Shown: positions 6,845 through 16,543, counted from the stretch's first letter. The stretch is DNA of 33,089 nt from CBDUQI01 sp965369325 (GCA_965369325.1 CBDUQI010000044.1:1-33089); one strand, 5' to 3'. Numbers and translations: made by a program. The notes: generated by a model not told the origin, from the sequence alone.

Positions 6845-7735
6845 CTAGTGCATCAGCGCTGCACCGCCGCCCCACAGCGTGCGATACACCAGCACCAGGA
6901 AGGCGACGCCAATCAGCACAAACAGCGTGGCGATGGTTTTCTCCACCGTGCGTTCGGCAATCCGGCCCTGTAGCCGTGGCCCGATCTGACCCCCGATAAT
7001 TACCGCCGGCACCGTGTACATAATCAGGTTCCACGGTATGCCGCCTTTGTCGCTATTTGCCAGCCCTACAATTTGGGCAAATGAGGCAGACATGACAGTG
7101 ACGATCACCACCAGAATCGAGGTGGCGGCGGCCACCGCGATCGGAATGCGATACCGGCGTACCAACAGCGGAATGGTCACCTCACCGATGCCCACCCCTA
7201 CCAGCCCGGTAAGAAATCCGCCAAAGCCCAGCGCCGCGATGCCTTTGCGCGGGCGGTGGTAACGGTACTCATACTGATTGCCCAGGTTGTCGGTCAGCGT
7301 ATGCACAGCCCCCTGCATGCTGGCGCCATTGCTGGCCACCGCATGGGCGCCTTGGTACAGCAGCCAGGCGATAAACAGCATCATCAGTCCGTAGATCAGC
7401 TGTAGATACACACCCGGAATCCAGCCTGCGATTAACACGGCCGCGCCTGCAATCGCAGCCGGCACGGAATAGATAAAAAACGAGCGGCCGATGGTGAAAT
7501 CAATCAGCCTCTTGCGGTAGTAGCCCACAAAGCCTGAGGAGAATCCAAACACTTCGGTAAACAGCGCGGTGGCGATTACTTGTGCATCACCAATCACGTA
7601 CTCGGGCCCAAGCAGTGGGAAGACGATCCAGAAGATGGGAACAAAATAGGCGGCCCCACCAATGCCGCTTAACATCGCGGTGGTAGCCACCAGTATCGAG
7701 ACTGGAAACATAAACCAGTAAATCGTCAGATCCAT
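6845..7735 (-). CDS. TauE/SafE-family membrane permease
   Basis: A 296-residue inner-membrane protein with about eight hydrophobic segments, for example 8-30 (MFPVSILVATTAMLSGIGGAA region), MLFIAWLLYQGAHAV, GFGGFLTGLVGVGIGEVTIPLLV, AVAAATSILVVIVTVMSASFA, and IATLFVLIGVAFLVLVYRTL at the end. The repeated small-residue motifs GIGGAAYFVP and GVGIGEVTIPLLVRRY are typical of the TauE/SafE (DUF81) family. Characterised or proposed members export sulfite, sulfoacetate or related organic anions. The start at 7735 follows AGGGGG by four bases. It is the last gene before the large secreted protein and is transcribed in the same direction, 18 bases downstream of that gene. A link to the persulfide-dioxygenase-like enzyme or the DddP-like enzyme through sulfur metabolism is only speculation. 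Confidence 0.85.
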   Translation of the reverse strand: MDLTIYWFMFPVSILVATTAMLSGIGGAAYFVPIFWIVFPLLGPEYVIGDAQVIATALFTEVFGFSSGFVGYYRKRLIDFTIGRSFFIYSVPAAIAGAAVLIAGWIPGVYLQLIYGLMMLFIAWLLYQGAHAVASNGASMQGAVHTLTDNLGNQYEYRYHRPRKGIAALGFGGFLTGLVGVGIGEVTIPLLVRRYRIPIAVAAATSILVVIVTVMSASFAQIVGLANSDKGGIPWNLIMYTVPAVIIGGQIGPRLQGRIAERTVEKTIATLFVLIGVAFLVLVYRTLWGGGAALMH

Positions 7736-7753
7736 TTTGCCCCCTGATATCGT

Positions 7754-10090
7754 CTAAGGATCACATAGGTTGGGTAGGGCGCCCGGTCCGGGCGGTCCGA
7801 AAAAAGTGTTTTTCAGCAACTGCAGGTCAGCGAAGTCGGTAATGCCGTTGCCGTCCATGTCGGTGTCGGCTTCGCCGCCGAAGAAGTTGTCTTTCATCAG
7901 CGAGAAATCGACAAAGTTCACATCGCAGTCGTTGTCAAAATCCGCATCGCACAGATTGCCAAAGCCGTCGTTGTCGGTGTCGCGCTGATCGGCGTTGTGC
8001 ACCGCTGTGCAGTTGTCGCTGGCATTGGCGATGCCATCGTTGTCGCTGTCGGCGCTTAGGTCGCAGTCCGCCGCCGAGATGCCAAAGTTGTCCAGCTGCA
8101 CATACCAGTCGAAGTTGCCATTGTAGAGAAAACATACGTAGGCGTTTTGGGGAGCGACCGGGATGTCCAGGTCGGCGCCCGTGCCAGCGAAGGTGCCTAG
8201 ATTCTGGGTGGCGCTGAATACGGTGGTGTATTGCCCGACGGTGCCAGGGCCGGGGGTGGCGGTACCCAGGAGGATGGCAAATTGGTCCTCCGGTGTCGGC
8301 CCGCCAAAGATCTGATAATTAACCAAAGCGTTTAGCGTGGGGCTGGTGGTGGTGGAGAAGTCGATGCGATTGATGGAGCACAAATACGCTTGCGGCTCGC
8401 CTGGGCCTGCGCGATCGGAGTCGAAGCATGCGGCATGGCCGTCGCCGCCGGTAAAGTTGCCCTCGGGCACATTGCCGGAGCCACAGAAGCCATCGTCGGT
8501 GGTGCCCCACTGGATTGTGTTGGTTCCGGTGTTAAAGGTTACCCAGCCACTAAGGTCGCTGTCCCCGCCCAGATCAAAGTCATCGGAGTAGCATTGGCCG
8601 GCGCACACACTGGGTGTGGGCGGTACTTGGTTGCCGGTGAGGATCTGCACGTCGTCCATAAACACGGTGGTGAAGTCGCCGGCTCCCAGCCCGGTATACA
8701 GCGTGCTAAAGGCCAGCGCATGGGTGTTGTTGTCGTTGTACGGGCCGCCAGGCGCGCTCGTCAGGTTAATGCTGCGCACGCTGTAGTTGGCGTCGGTCGT
8801 GTTGCATACCAGTGTGTCCAGCACATTGCCGTCCAACGACACTGTCATGCTGTCATTCTGCGGTGATGAGCAGTTGCCGCGCTGGGTTTGCCAGCTCAAT
8901 GTGCTGGCACCGCTCGGGATGCTCACCAGTTGAATAATCCCGGAGACGCCGGGCGCGCCTCCCGTATCGGAGACGCCGCCCGATTGGGTGTAGTACTGGC
9001 CGTCGTGCGCAAAGTCCAGCCCGCAGGTGGCCTCGCTGCAGATCGGCAGAAAGCCTAGCGTATCGGTCTCGATCCAAAACGGGTTGGCCGAGCCGCTGTT
9101 AACACCGCCCAACTCAAAGCTGCCGTCCATTACTGCGTTTTCCGCGCCGCCGGGCAATGCCGCCGTGCACTCAAATCCGGCCTCCACTTGGCACACTGCT
9201 GAGCAGCCGTCGCCATTGTCGGTGTTGCCATCGTCGCATTGCTCCGGACCGTTAGGTGCGCCGTTGCCGCATTGGGCATTACAAACAGTGGGTGAAGGCG
9301 CGATGGGTGTGGTGTTGGCAAAATCCAGGAAGATGCTGCTCCATACCGCGCCGTTGCTGTTGGTCTGCCCTTCAAAGCGTACGGTATGAAAGGCGTTGTT
9401 GTTGTAAGGCCCGCCCGGTGCTGTCGCCAGATTGACGCTGCGCACTTTCCACTCTGCATCAGTGGTGGTGCAAAATACGGTCTGCACCACAGTGCCATCG
9501 ATGCTCACATCCAGCCGGTCATTGCCGCTTGGGGTGCAGGCAGCGCGCATGATCCAGTACTCCAACTGGGTGCTGCTGGTGGGAATTCGCAGGAGTTGCG
9601 AGACCGATTGGTGATGGTTCATCTGAGTATTCACCCCACCGAACCACGCGAAGTGCGTGCCTTCCAAGGTAAAACCATCAGAATCTGGGCCCAGGCATGC
9701 GGTCTCCTCGCAGATGGGGGTAAGCACCTGCCCGCCGCCGCCATCAATCTCGCCGGTTTCGGCCCAATCGGGGTTGGGTTGGCCGGTGGTGTACAAGCCG
9801 CCGTTTTCAAAGCCAGGGTCGTTCACGGCGCTGGTGCCGCTGGCCTCACTGCAGCCCTGCACTTCCAACGTGCAGGCGGCGGAACAACCATCGCCGCTGA
9901 TGTTATTGAAGTCATCGCATTGCTCGCCCGGTCCGGGCAGTCCGTCGCCGCAGAAGCTTCCGCCGGCCCTTGCCGATTGGCCAGTTAGAAGTGTCTGGTT
10001 GGCGGCGGTGCTTGGGGCGCTGGCCGCAGCCAGTAGCGTGATACACAATAATGCTCGCAGGGTGCTCCTGCACGATGAGGCAACATACAT
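7754..10090 (-). CDS. Secreted Cys-rich repeat protein with TSP3 and dockerin-like C-terminus
   Basis: A 778-residue exported protein. Residues 1-30 are a signal peptide ending PSTAA. Next is a Myxococcus-type Cys-rich repeat/DUF4215 (47-80: CGDGLPGPGEQCDD...), then a beta-rich module of about 180 residues, a second Cys-rich repeat (about 267-303: CGNGAPNGPEQCDDGN) and a second copy of the beta module. The copies share TTDA.(W/Y)(K/S)VRS(V/I)NL followed by APGGPYN. A third, different beta module starts near CYSDDFDLGG. The end carries thrombospondin type 3 calcium repeats (DSDNDGIANASDNC, DTDNDGFGNLC) and two dockerin-like loops (DFDNDCDVNFVDF, DMDGNGITDFADL), also found at the ends of many secreted environmental proteins. 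Likely role: extracellular adhesion or glycan binding; no catalytic domain seen. Start supported by AAGGAAG about 8 bases upstream of ATG 10090. Confidence 0.85.
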   Translation of the reverse strand: MYVASSCRSTLRALLCITLLAAASAPSTAANQTLLTGQSARAGGSFCGDGLPGPGEQCDDFNNISGDGCSAACTLEVQGCSEASGTSAVNDPGFENGGLYTTGQPNPDWAETGEIDGGGGQVLTPICEETACLGPDSDGFTLEGTHFAWFGGVNTQMNHHQSVSQLLRIPTSSTQLEYWIMRAACTPSGNDRLDVSIDGTVVQTVFCTTTDAEWKVRSVNLATAPGGPYNNNAFHTVRFEGQTNSNGAVWSSIFLDFANTTPIAPSPTVCNAQCGNGAPNGPEQCDDGNTDNGDGCSAVCQVEAGFECTAALPGGAENAVMDGSFELGGVNSGSANPFWIETDTLGFLPICSEATCGLDFAHDGQYYTQSGGVSDTGGAPGVSGIIQLVSIPSGASTLSWQTQRGNCSSPQNDSMTVSLDGNVLDTLVCNTTDANYSVRSINLTSAPGGPYNDNNTHALAFSTLYTGLGAGDFTTVFMDDVQILTGNQVPPTPSVCAGQCYSDDFDLGGDSDLSGWVTFNTGTNTIQWGTTDDGFCGSGNVPEGNFTGGDGHAACFDSDRAGPGEPQAYLCSINRIDFSTTTSPTLNALVNYQIFGGPTPEDQFAILLGTATPGPGTVGQYTTVFSATQNLGTFAGTGADLDIPVAPQNAYVCFLYNGNFDWYVQLDNFGISAADCDLSADSDNDGIANASDNCTAVHNADQRDTDNDGFGNLCDADFDNDCDVNFVDFSLMKDNFFGGEADTDMDGNGITDFADLQLLKNTFFGPPGPGALPNLCDP

Positions 10091-10246
10091 GTTACTGGCT
10101 TCCTTTTCCGCCGTTCGAGCGAGCGGCGTCCCTGCGGACTATGAACAGAACTCCCCTAGGAAAACATTTTAGTACAGGTGCTACAAAATTAGATAGACTG
10201 ACGATAGTTCCAGATGTATCAGGCGCGACTAACGGGGGATGAGCCG

Positions 10247-10705
10247 ATGGAGTATTGGTCCGGTGCGCTCTTTGCGGGCGTGGTGTTTTGTTTGACGGCG
10301 GTGCCCGTTAGCCTGGCTGGCGAACCGGCGGCGAGAGCCACGCAGGTGGGCGAGGCGTTGCTGCCGCAGGCGGTGGATGTGCATGCGCGCCTGAGCGTGC
10401 CGTTTACCTTGGCGTCAGTACCCAAAAAGGCACTGTTCGATATGGCCTTTAAGGTCAAGACCACCGGTATTTGCGAAGGGGTGCTGTACAGGCCCACGCA
10501 AATCTGGATTAACGGGCGCTCGGTGGCCAGCCTGAATTTTCGTGACAACTACGAGGCGGACGAGTTGGTGAAGTACCGTTTTGAAGTGCCGCGCCGGCGG
10601 CTGAAAGCGGGTGAAAACCAGATGAGCATCCGCATGGGCTCGTGCATGAAAGGTGCCGATAGCATCCGTCTTAACAACCTTACGCTAGCCGGCCAGGAGC
10701 CTTAA
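10247..10705 (+). CDS. Small exported protein of unknown function
   Basis: A 152-residue protein, started at ATG 10247 (MEYWSGALFAGVVFCLTAVP), 7 bases after GGGGGA; a longer frame from 10214 lacks a better site. Residues 1-24 form a clear signal peptide, so the product is periplasmic or secreted. The mature part looks beta-rich, with two Cys (ICEGVLY and GSCMKG) that could form a disulfide, and phrases such as TQIWINGRSVASLNFRDNYE and RRLKAGENQMSIRMGS that resemble galactose-binding-like jelly-roll domains. No family is recognised with confidence. It is divergent from the large secreted Cys-rich protein, the 156-base gap between them presumably holding both promoters, and the two may act together outside the cell. 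Confidence 0.65.
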   Translation: MEYWSGALFAGVVFCLTAVPVSLAGEPAARATQVGEALLPQAVDVHARLSVPFTLASVPKKALFDMAFKVKTTGICEGVLYRPTQIWINGRSVASLNFRDNYEADELVKYRFEVPRRRLKAGENQMSIRMGSCMKGADSIRLNNLTLAGQEP

Positions 10706-10715
10706 GCTAACCTTC

Positions 10716-10744
10716 TTGACCACTCGCGGCGAAGCCCGTATTGT
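10716..10744 (+). promoter_or_regulatory. Sigma-70 promoter for the tandem uvrA
   Basis: TTGACC (10716-10721), a 17-base spacer and TATTGT (10739-10744) form a good sigma-70 match. Transcription would start near 10751, giving a leader of about 20 bases before ATG 10772. I see no LexA-type CTGT-N8-ACAG box around it, so SOS control is not evident. Confidence 0.6.
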
Positions 10745-10771
10745 GCCAGCTCCGCTGTCAGGGCTGGTTAT

Positions 10772-13700
10772 ATGTCCAGTAATTGTATTGTCGTCAAAGG
10801 CGCTACCCAGAACAACCTTAAGGGCCTGGACTTAGAGCTACCGCTGCACGAGCTTATCGTGGTCACCGGGGTGAGTGGCTCGGGTAAGTCTTCGCTCGCC
10901 TTTGATACGGTCTACTCCGAGGGGCAGCGGCGCTACGTCGAGACCTTCTCGCCCTATGCGCGGCAGTTTTTGGATCGGATGGATAAGCCTCGCGCCGAGC
11001 GCATAGAGGGCATTCCGCCGGCGATCGCGATCGACCAGACCAACCCGGTGCGCACCTCCCGCTCCACCGTCGGCACCATGACCGAGCTTAACGATCACCT
11101 GAAGCTGCTATTTGCGCGGGTCGGGCAACTGTATTGCGGCGGTTGTGGGCGCGAGGTGCGACGCGACGATCCGCAGGCCACGGCCGCCGCGCTGATTGAG
11201 GCATTTCCCGATCAGCCGCGCGCGTTGGTGAGCTTTGAGATCACGGTGCCGGAGAATTTTGAGGAGGCCGAAGTGCGCGAGCTGCTGGCGCGCCAGGGCT
11301 ATACTCGCATCCATCGTCAGCGTGGCACCACACTGGAGGTGGTGCAGGACCGGCTTCGCCTCAGCGAGGGTAATCGCGGCCGGTTGGTGGAGGCACTGGA
11401 AAGTGCACTTATCCGGGGCAGCCAGCGGGCCACGGTGCATGTGCTGGACGATGAGCGCGAGGTGGCCTCGAGCCGGCGCTTTTCCAGCGAGCTGCACTGC
11501 GCGGACTGCAACATCGCCTACCCGCCGCCCACGCCCAACATGTTCTCATTCAACTCGCCCATCGGCGCATGTGAGAGCTGCCGCGGCTTCGGGCGCACCA
11601 TGGGCATCGACTACGATCTGGTCATCCCCGATGGCTCGCTCTCCCTGGCCGGGGGGGCGATCAAGCCGCTGCAGAGCAAGAGCTTTCGCGGCTGGCAGAG
11701 CTATCTTCTGCGCTGTGCCGAGGAGGATGGTGTTGACGTCAGCGTCCCCTGGAAGCGCCTCAGCGCAGCTCACAAGCGCTGGGTGTTGACGGGCGAGGGG
11801 GCCGGCGCCAACAGGCCGGTCGCGGCCAAGGCCAAGGGGCGTCGTCGCAAGAGCAAAGACACTTGGGGTGGCGCGCAGCAGTTCTTCGCCTATCTGGAGC
11901 GCAAGAGCTACAAGATGCACGTGCGTGTGATGCTCTCGAAGTACCGCAGCTACGATGCCTGCGCGGACTGCAAGGGGGCGCGGCTTAAGCCGCAGTCGTT
12001 GCTGTGGCGCGTGGGCAATAAGAAGGAGGCAGACGCGGTGCTGGCGCCGCAGGCACGTTTCAAACCGGCCGGCACGCAACTGTCGGCGGCCGGTTTGGCC
12101 AAACTGCCCGGGCTGAATTTGCACGATGTTACCCAGCTCTCGCTGGATCACTGCGCCGCGTTGTTCGAGTCTATCGCCGCGCGCCCGGATCTGGATGATC
12201 CTGCACAGATGGTACTGGAGGAGATTCTCACCCGGCTGCGTTACCTGTTGCAGGTGGGGTTGGGTTATCTGAGTTTGGACCGCCAATCGCGTACCTTAAG
12301 TGGCGGTGAAGTGCAGCGGATTAATCTTACGACCGCACTGGGCACCTCACTGGTCAATGCGTTGTTTGTGCTGGACGAGCCCAGCATCGGCCTGCATGCG
12401 CGCGATGTCGATCGTTTGGTCGGCGTACTGCATCGTTTGCGCGACAGCGGTAACTCGTTGCTGGTGGTCGAGCACGATCGGGACATCATGCTGGCTGCCG
12501 ATCGGGTGCTGGACATGGGGCCGGGCCCGGGTGAACACGGTGGCCAGATCGTGTACGAAGGCTCGCCAGCGCGGCTACTCAAAGCCAAGCGCTCCCGTAC
12601 GGCCAAGTACTTGCGTGGTGAACTGCGCGCACAGGCCAGCTACGCCCCGGCGCGACGCCCCTTCAGTGCACCGCCGCTCAAACTTATGGGTGCGAGTGCC
12701 CACAACCTTAAGAATGTGGATGTGGCGTTTCCGCTCGGCCAGTTGGTGTGCATCACCGGCGTGAGTGGCTCAGGCAAGTCCACCTTGATGCACGATGTGC
12801 TGTATCGCGCGCTGCGCAAACTTCAGGGCCGGCCGCTGGAGGCGCCAGGCGAGTACAAATCCATAAAAGGCCATCAACGGCTGGACGATGTGGTGCTGAT
12901 CGACCAGTCTGCCATTGGCAAGACCACCCGCTCCAATCCGGCCAGTTACGTGGGCGCCTTAACGGCGTTGCGTAAATGGTTCGCAGCGCAACCGCTGGCG
13001 CAGGCGCGCGGTTACAACGCCGGCTTCTTCAGTTTTAACTCCGGCGATGGCCGTTGCCCGGCGTGCAGCGGCAGTGGCTTTGAGCACGTAGAGATGCAGT
13101 TCTTAAGCGATGTGTACCTAAGCTGCCCCGAGTGCGATGGCCGCCGTTACCGCCCGCAGACGCTGGAAGTAAAAATCACCGGGGTGGGTGAGCACGCTGA
13201 TCGTCGTGCCTCGATTGCCGATGTGCTGGATATGAGCGGCTCGGAGGCCCTGGCGTTTTTTGCAGGCAAAGCCGATGTCGAACGCGCGCTGGCGCCCCTG
13301 GTAGAGGTGGGCTTGGGCTACATGAAGCTGGGCCAGGCAGTGCCGACGCTAAGCGGTGGCGAGGCGCAGCGACTAAAGCTGGCAGGGCATTTGGCGGAGG
13401 CGCTCAAGCGTCGCGCCCGGCGGGAGTCTGGCCGAAAAACGCGTAAAGACGATTCGCGCAACACCACGCTGTATCTATTTGATGAGCCCACGACCGGCCT
13501 GCACTTTGATGACATCTCCGTGCTCCTGGCGGCCCTCGCCAGGCTGGTAGAAGATGGCGGATCGTTGCTGGTGATCGAGCACAATCTGGATGTAATCGCC
13601 GCCGCCGATTGGGTGATTGACATGGGCCCTGAAGGCGGTGATGCCGGTGGTGAGATTGTGTTTGAAGGCACGCCGGCCAATCTGGTGAAGTGCCGCGCCT

Positions 13701-16543
13701 CGCACACTGGCCAGGCGTTGGCGCAAGAGAAAAAAGGCAAAGCGCCCACGCTGAACGTTACCAGCGCCCGCGTACGCGCGCGGCACAAACGCGAGCAGGG
13801 CCGGCGCCCGATCCAGATTCGCAAAGCCCGTGAGCACAACCTACGTAATATAGACGTGGATATTCCGCGCGACCGCTTTACGGTCATTACCGGCGTGAGT
13901 GGCAGCGGTAAGAGCACGGTCGCCTTCGATATTTTGTTTGGCGAAGGCCAGCGACGTTACCTGGAGTCGCTCAACGCGTATGCGCGCCAGTTTGTGCAGC
14001 CGTCCGGGCGGCCCGATGTGGATGGTATTTTCGGTATTCCGCCGACGGTGGCAATCGAGCAGCGCACCAGCCGCGGCGGTCGCAAGAGCACGGTCGCGAC
14101 CATGACCGAGCTGTATCATTTTTTGCGCCTGATTTTTGTTAAATTGGGCACTCAGCACTGCCCGGACTGCCACATCGCCATTGAGCCACAAACGGCGGAT
14201 TCTATTATTGCCAGCGTGATGAAACGTTGGCGCGGCAAACAGGTAACGCTGCTGAGCCCGCTGGTGGTGGCGCGCAAGGGCTACTACACTGATCTGGCCA
14301 AATGGGCCGCGAACAAAGGTTACGCCCACCTGCGCGTGGATGGGCAAATGACCCCCACGGATAATTGGCCGCGACTTAAACGCTTCCAGGAGCACGATAT
14401 CGATTTGCCCGTGGCCACGCTGAAAGTGGCCGCCTCGGCAGAGGCCGAACTACGGGCTGGGCTGACTCGGGCGATTGAGTTGGGTGGCGGTTTGGTACGC
14501 GTCGCCCTTAAGGCTGACGCCAATGCTCAGCCCGTTGCGCGGGCAAAAAAAGCGAAGACAAAAAGGACACAGGCGAAAAAGCGCAGCACGGCCAAACCCG
14601 TCGCTAAGGTGGATGCCGGGGCGCAAATGCTGTACTCCACCCACCGCTCTTGCCCTGGCTGCAGCCGCAGCTTTGCCGAGCTGGATCCGCGTTTGTTCTC
14701 CTACAACTCCCGACACGGGTGGTGCGAGGACTGCTTCGGTACCGGCTTGTACCTGACTGGATTCGATGAGGAACAAACCGGTGAGGAAGCTTGGTGGACC
14801 TCCGGCTGGGAAGGCGTAGAGGGTGCTTGTGAGGCTTGCGACGGTAAACGCCTAAATCCCGAAGCGTTGTCGGTGCTGTTTCGCGAGCAGTCCATCGCCG
14901 ATCTGGCAGCGATGCCGGTGGCGCATGCGGAGAGGTTCTTCCGCACCTTGCGATTGAACGGACGTGACGGTGAGATCGCACGCGATATCCTTAGCGAATT
15001 GCGCTCGCGCCTACAATTTCTGTGCGACGTAGGCTTGTCTTACTTGCAGCTTGATCGTGCGGCGCCCACCTTAAGTGGGGGAGAGGCGCAACGTCTGCGA
15101 CTGGCCTCCCAGTTGGGCTCCAATTTGCGCGGCGTGTGCTACATCCTGGACGAGCCCACCATTGGCCTGCATGCACGTGATAACAGTATGTTGCTGAACA
15201 CGCTGGAACGCCTGGAGAGCAAAGGCAACACGGTAGTGGTGGTAGAGCACGACGAGGACACCATCCGCCGTGCGCAGCACGTGATCGACCTAGGCCCAGG
15301 CGCTGGCGTGCGCGGCGGCGAGGTGGTCGCACAGGGCACGCCTGCTCAAGTGGCCCGGGTGAAGCGTTCGGTCACCGGCCAGTTCCTGGCCAATCCGCTT
15401 AAACATCCGCTGATGCCCGGGCGTGGTAAGGCGGAGGAGTTTATCCGCATTGAAGGCGCCCGCATGCACAACCTCAAGGGATTTGACATTGCTTTGCCGC
15501 TGCGTCGGCTGGTGTGCGTAAGCGGCGTGTCCGGCAGCGGCAAAAGCACGCTGATCAGGGGCGTGCTGCACGATAACCTAAGCCACCAGTTGTCGCTCGC
15601 GCGCAAAGGCAAAGGCAAAGGCAAACGTAAACCGAGCAGTGCCAAGCAGGCCGCCCTGGGATGCGTGAAGGTGAGCGGGCTGACATCCATCACCCGTGTG
15701 CTGGAAGTGGACCAGACGCCCATCGGCAAAACTCCGCGCTCCTGTCCGGCCACTTACGTGGGGGTATGGAACTACGTGCGCAAACTGTATGCCGACACGC
15801 CGGAGGCACGTATGCGCGGCTACGGCCCAGGGCGGTTCTCCTTTAATGTCAAAGGCGGGCGTTGCGAGGGCTGCGAAGGGCAGGGCATGCGTCGCGTGGA
15901 AATGAGCTTTCTGCCGGATGTAAAAGTGAAGTGCGAGGTGTGCAACGGTGGCCGTTTTGCCCGCGAGACGTTGGCGGTGCGCTACAAAGAGCACAGCATC
16001 GCCGATGTGCTGGCGATGAGCGTGGACGATGCGGTGACGTTTTTCGCCGCGCATCCGAAAGTGCACCACACCTTAACCCTGTTGCAGGACGTTGGCCTCG
16101 GGTACCTCAGTCTGGGCCAGCAGAGCCCCACCCTGAGTGGTGGCGAGGCGCAGCGGATCAAGCTGGTGACGGAGTTGGCCAAAGCACCCACACGCGAGCA
16201 GATGGAACTACGTGCGGCGTTGCCTGGGCGACGCATGCCACTCAGTCACACACTCTACATCCTGGACGAGCCGACCATCGGGCTGCACATGGCTGATGTG
16301 GAAAAGCTCATTCGCGTGCTGCACCGCCTGGTGGATGCTGGCAACACCGTGATCATTATCGAGCACAACCTGGACATCATTGCCGAGGCAGACTGGATTG
16401 TCGATCTGGGCCCGGAGGGCGGCGATGCGGGTGGGCGCGTAGTGGCTAAAGGCACGCCTGCTCAAGTGGCCGCGCGCAAACGCGCCACGCATACCGGGCA
16501 GGCATTAAAAGAGTTTCTGCAAACGCGCCAGAGCACAGGCTGA
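10772..16543 (+). CDS. uvrA: Tandem (double) UvrA, excinuclease ABC subunit A-like ATPase
   Basis: A 1923-residue protein, about twice normal UvrA (about 940), made of two complete UvrA copies. UvrA is the damage-sensing ABC ATPase of nucleotide excision repair. There are four Walker A motifs (GVSGSGKS at about 33, 663, 1041, 1585) and four signatures (LSGGE at about 509, 860, 1434, 1788), each followed by an LDEP/FDEP Walker B. Zinc modules are present: C243/C246/C267/C270, about C762/C765 with the later SCPEC, and equivalents in copy two (CPGC...CEDC; CEGC...CEVC). UvrB-binding-like regions lie at about 115-230 and after CPDCH in copy two, with LSPLVVARKGYYTDL. Lysine-rich insertions sit at about 351-363, 1256-1281 and 1611-1624. 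The copies join near 985-1015. Similar double UvrAs are annotated in other proteobacteria, often beside a normal uvrA; no uvrB or uvrC is nearby. Confidence 0.93.
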   Translation: MSSNCIVVKGATQNNLKGLDLELPLHELIVVTGVSGSGKSSLAFDTVYSEGQRRYVETFSPYARQFLDRMDKPRAERIEGIPPAIAIDQTNPVRTSRSTVGTMTELNDHLKLLFARVGQLYCGGCGREVRRDDPQATAAALIEAFPDQPRALVSFEITVPENFEEAEVRELLARQGYTRIHRQRGTTLEVVQDRLRLSEGNRGRLVEALESALIRGSQRATVHVLDDEREVASSRRFSSELHCADCNIAYPPPTPNMFSFNSPIGACESCRGFGRTMGIDYDLVIPDGSLSLAGGAIKPLQSKSFRGWQSYLLRCAEEDGVDVSVPWKRLSAAHKRWVLTGEGAGANRPVAAKAKGRRRKSKDTWGGAQQFFAYLERKSYKMHVRVMLSKYRSYDACADCKGARLKPQSLLWRVGNKKEADAVLAPQARFKPAGTQLSAAGLAKLPGLNLHDVTQLSLDHCAALFESIAARPDLDDPAQMVLEEILTRLRYLLQVGLGYLSLDRQSRTLSGGEVQRINLTTALGTSLVNALFVLDEPSIGLHARDVDRLVGVLHRLRDSGNSLLVVEHDRDIMLAADRVLDMGPGPGEHGGQIVYEGSPARLLKAKRSRTAKYLRGELRAQASYAPARRPFSAPPLKLMGASAHNLKNVDVAFPLGQLVCITGVSGSGKSTLMHDVLYRALRKLQGRPLEAPGEYKSIKGHQRLDDVVLIDQSAIGKTTRSNPASYVGALTALRKWFAAQPLAQARGYNAGFFSFNSGDGRCPACSGSGFEHVEMQFLSDVYLSCPECDGRRYRPQTLEVKITGVGEHADRRASIADVLDMSGSEALAFFAGKADVERALAPLVEVGLGYMKLGQAVPTLSGGEAQRLKLAGHLAEALKRRARRESGRKTRKDDSRNTTLYLFDEPTTGLHFDDISVLLAALARLVEDGGSLLVIEHNLDVIAAADWVIDMGPEGGDAGGEIVFEGTPANLVKCRASHTGQALAQEKKGKAPTLNVTSARVRARHKREQGRRPIQIRKAREHNLRNIDVDIPRDRFTVITGVSGSGKSTVAFDILFGEGQRRYLESLNAYARQFVQPSGRPDVDGIFGIPPTVAIEQRTSRGGRKSTVATMTELYHFLRLIFVKLGTQHCPDCHIAIEPQTADSIIASVMKRWRGKQVTLLSPLVVARKGYYTDLAKWAANKGYAHLRVDGQMTPTDNWPRLKRFQEHDIDLPVATLKVAASAEAELRAGLTRAIELGGGLVRVALKADANAQPVARAKKAKTKRTQAKKRSTAKPVAKVDAGAQMLYSTHRSCPGCSRSFAELDPRLFSYNSRHGWCEDCFGTGLYLTGFDEEQTGEEAWWTSGWEGVEGACEACDGKRLNPEALSVLFREQSIADLAAMPVAHAERFFRTLRLNGRDGEIARDILSELRSRLQFLCDVGLSYLQLDRAAPTLSGGEAQRLRLASQLGSNLRGVCYILDEPTIGLHARDNSMLLNTLERLESKGNTVVVVEHDEDTIRRAQHVIDLGPGAGVRGGEVVAQGTPAQVARVKRSVTGQFLANPLKHPLMPGRGKAEEFIRIEGARMHNLKGFDIALPLRRLVCVSGVSGSGKSTLIRGVLHDNLSHQLSLARKGKGKGKRKPSSAKQAALGCVKVSGLTSITRVLEVDQTPIGKTPRSCPATYVGVWNYVRKLYADTPEARMRGYGPGRFSFNVKGGRCEGCEGQGMRRVEMSFLPDVKVKCEVCNGGRFARETLAVRYKEHSIADVLAMSVDDAVTFFAAHPKVHHTLTLLQDVGLGYLSLGQQSPTLSGGEAQRIKLVTELAKAPTREQMELRAALPGRRMPLSHTLYILDEPTIGLHMADVEKLIRVLHRLVDAGNTVIIIEHNLDIIAEADWIVDLGPEGGDAGGRVVAKGTPAQVAARKRATHTGQALKEFLQTRQSTG

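Noticed and set aside
9386..9988. 200-codon plus-strand frame opposite the secreted Cys-rich protein
   Set aside because: The minus-strand protein has a signal peptide and repeated domains; the plus frame is a shadow.
11546..12286. 246-codon antisense frame inside uvrA, and similar frames elsewhere in that gene
   Set aside because: Opposite strand of conserved ABC motifs; no ribosome site or family.
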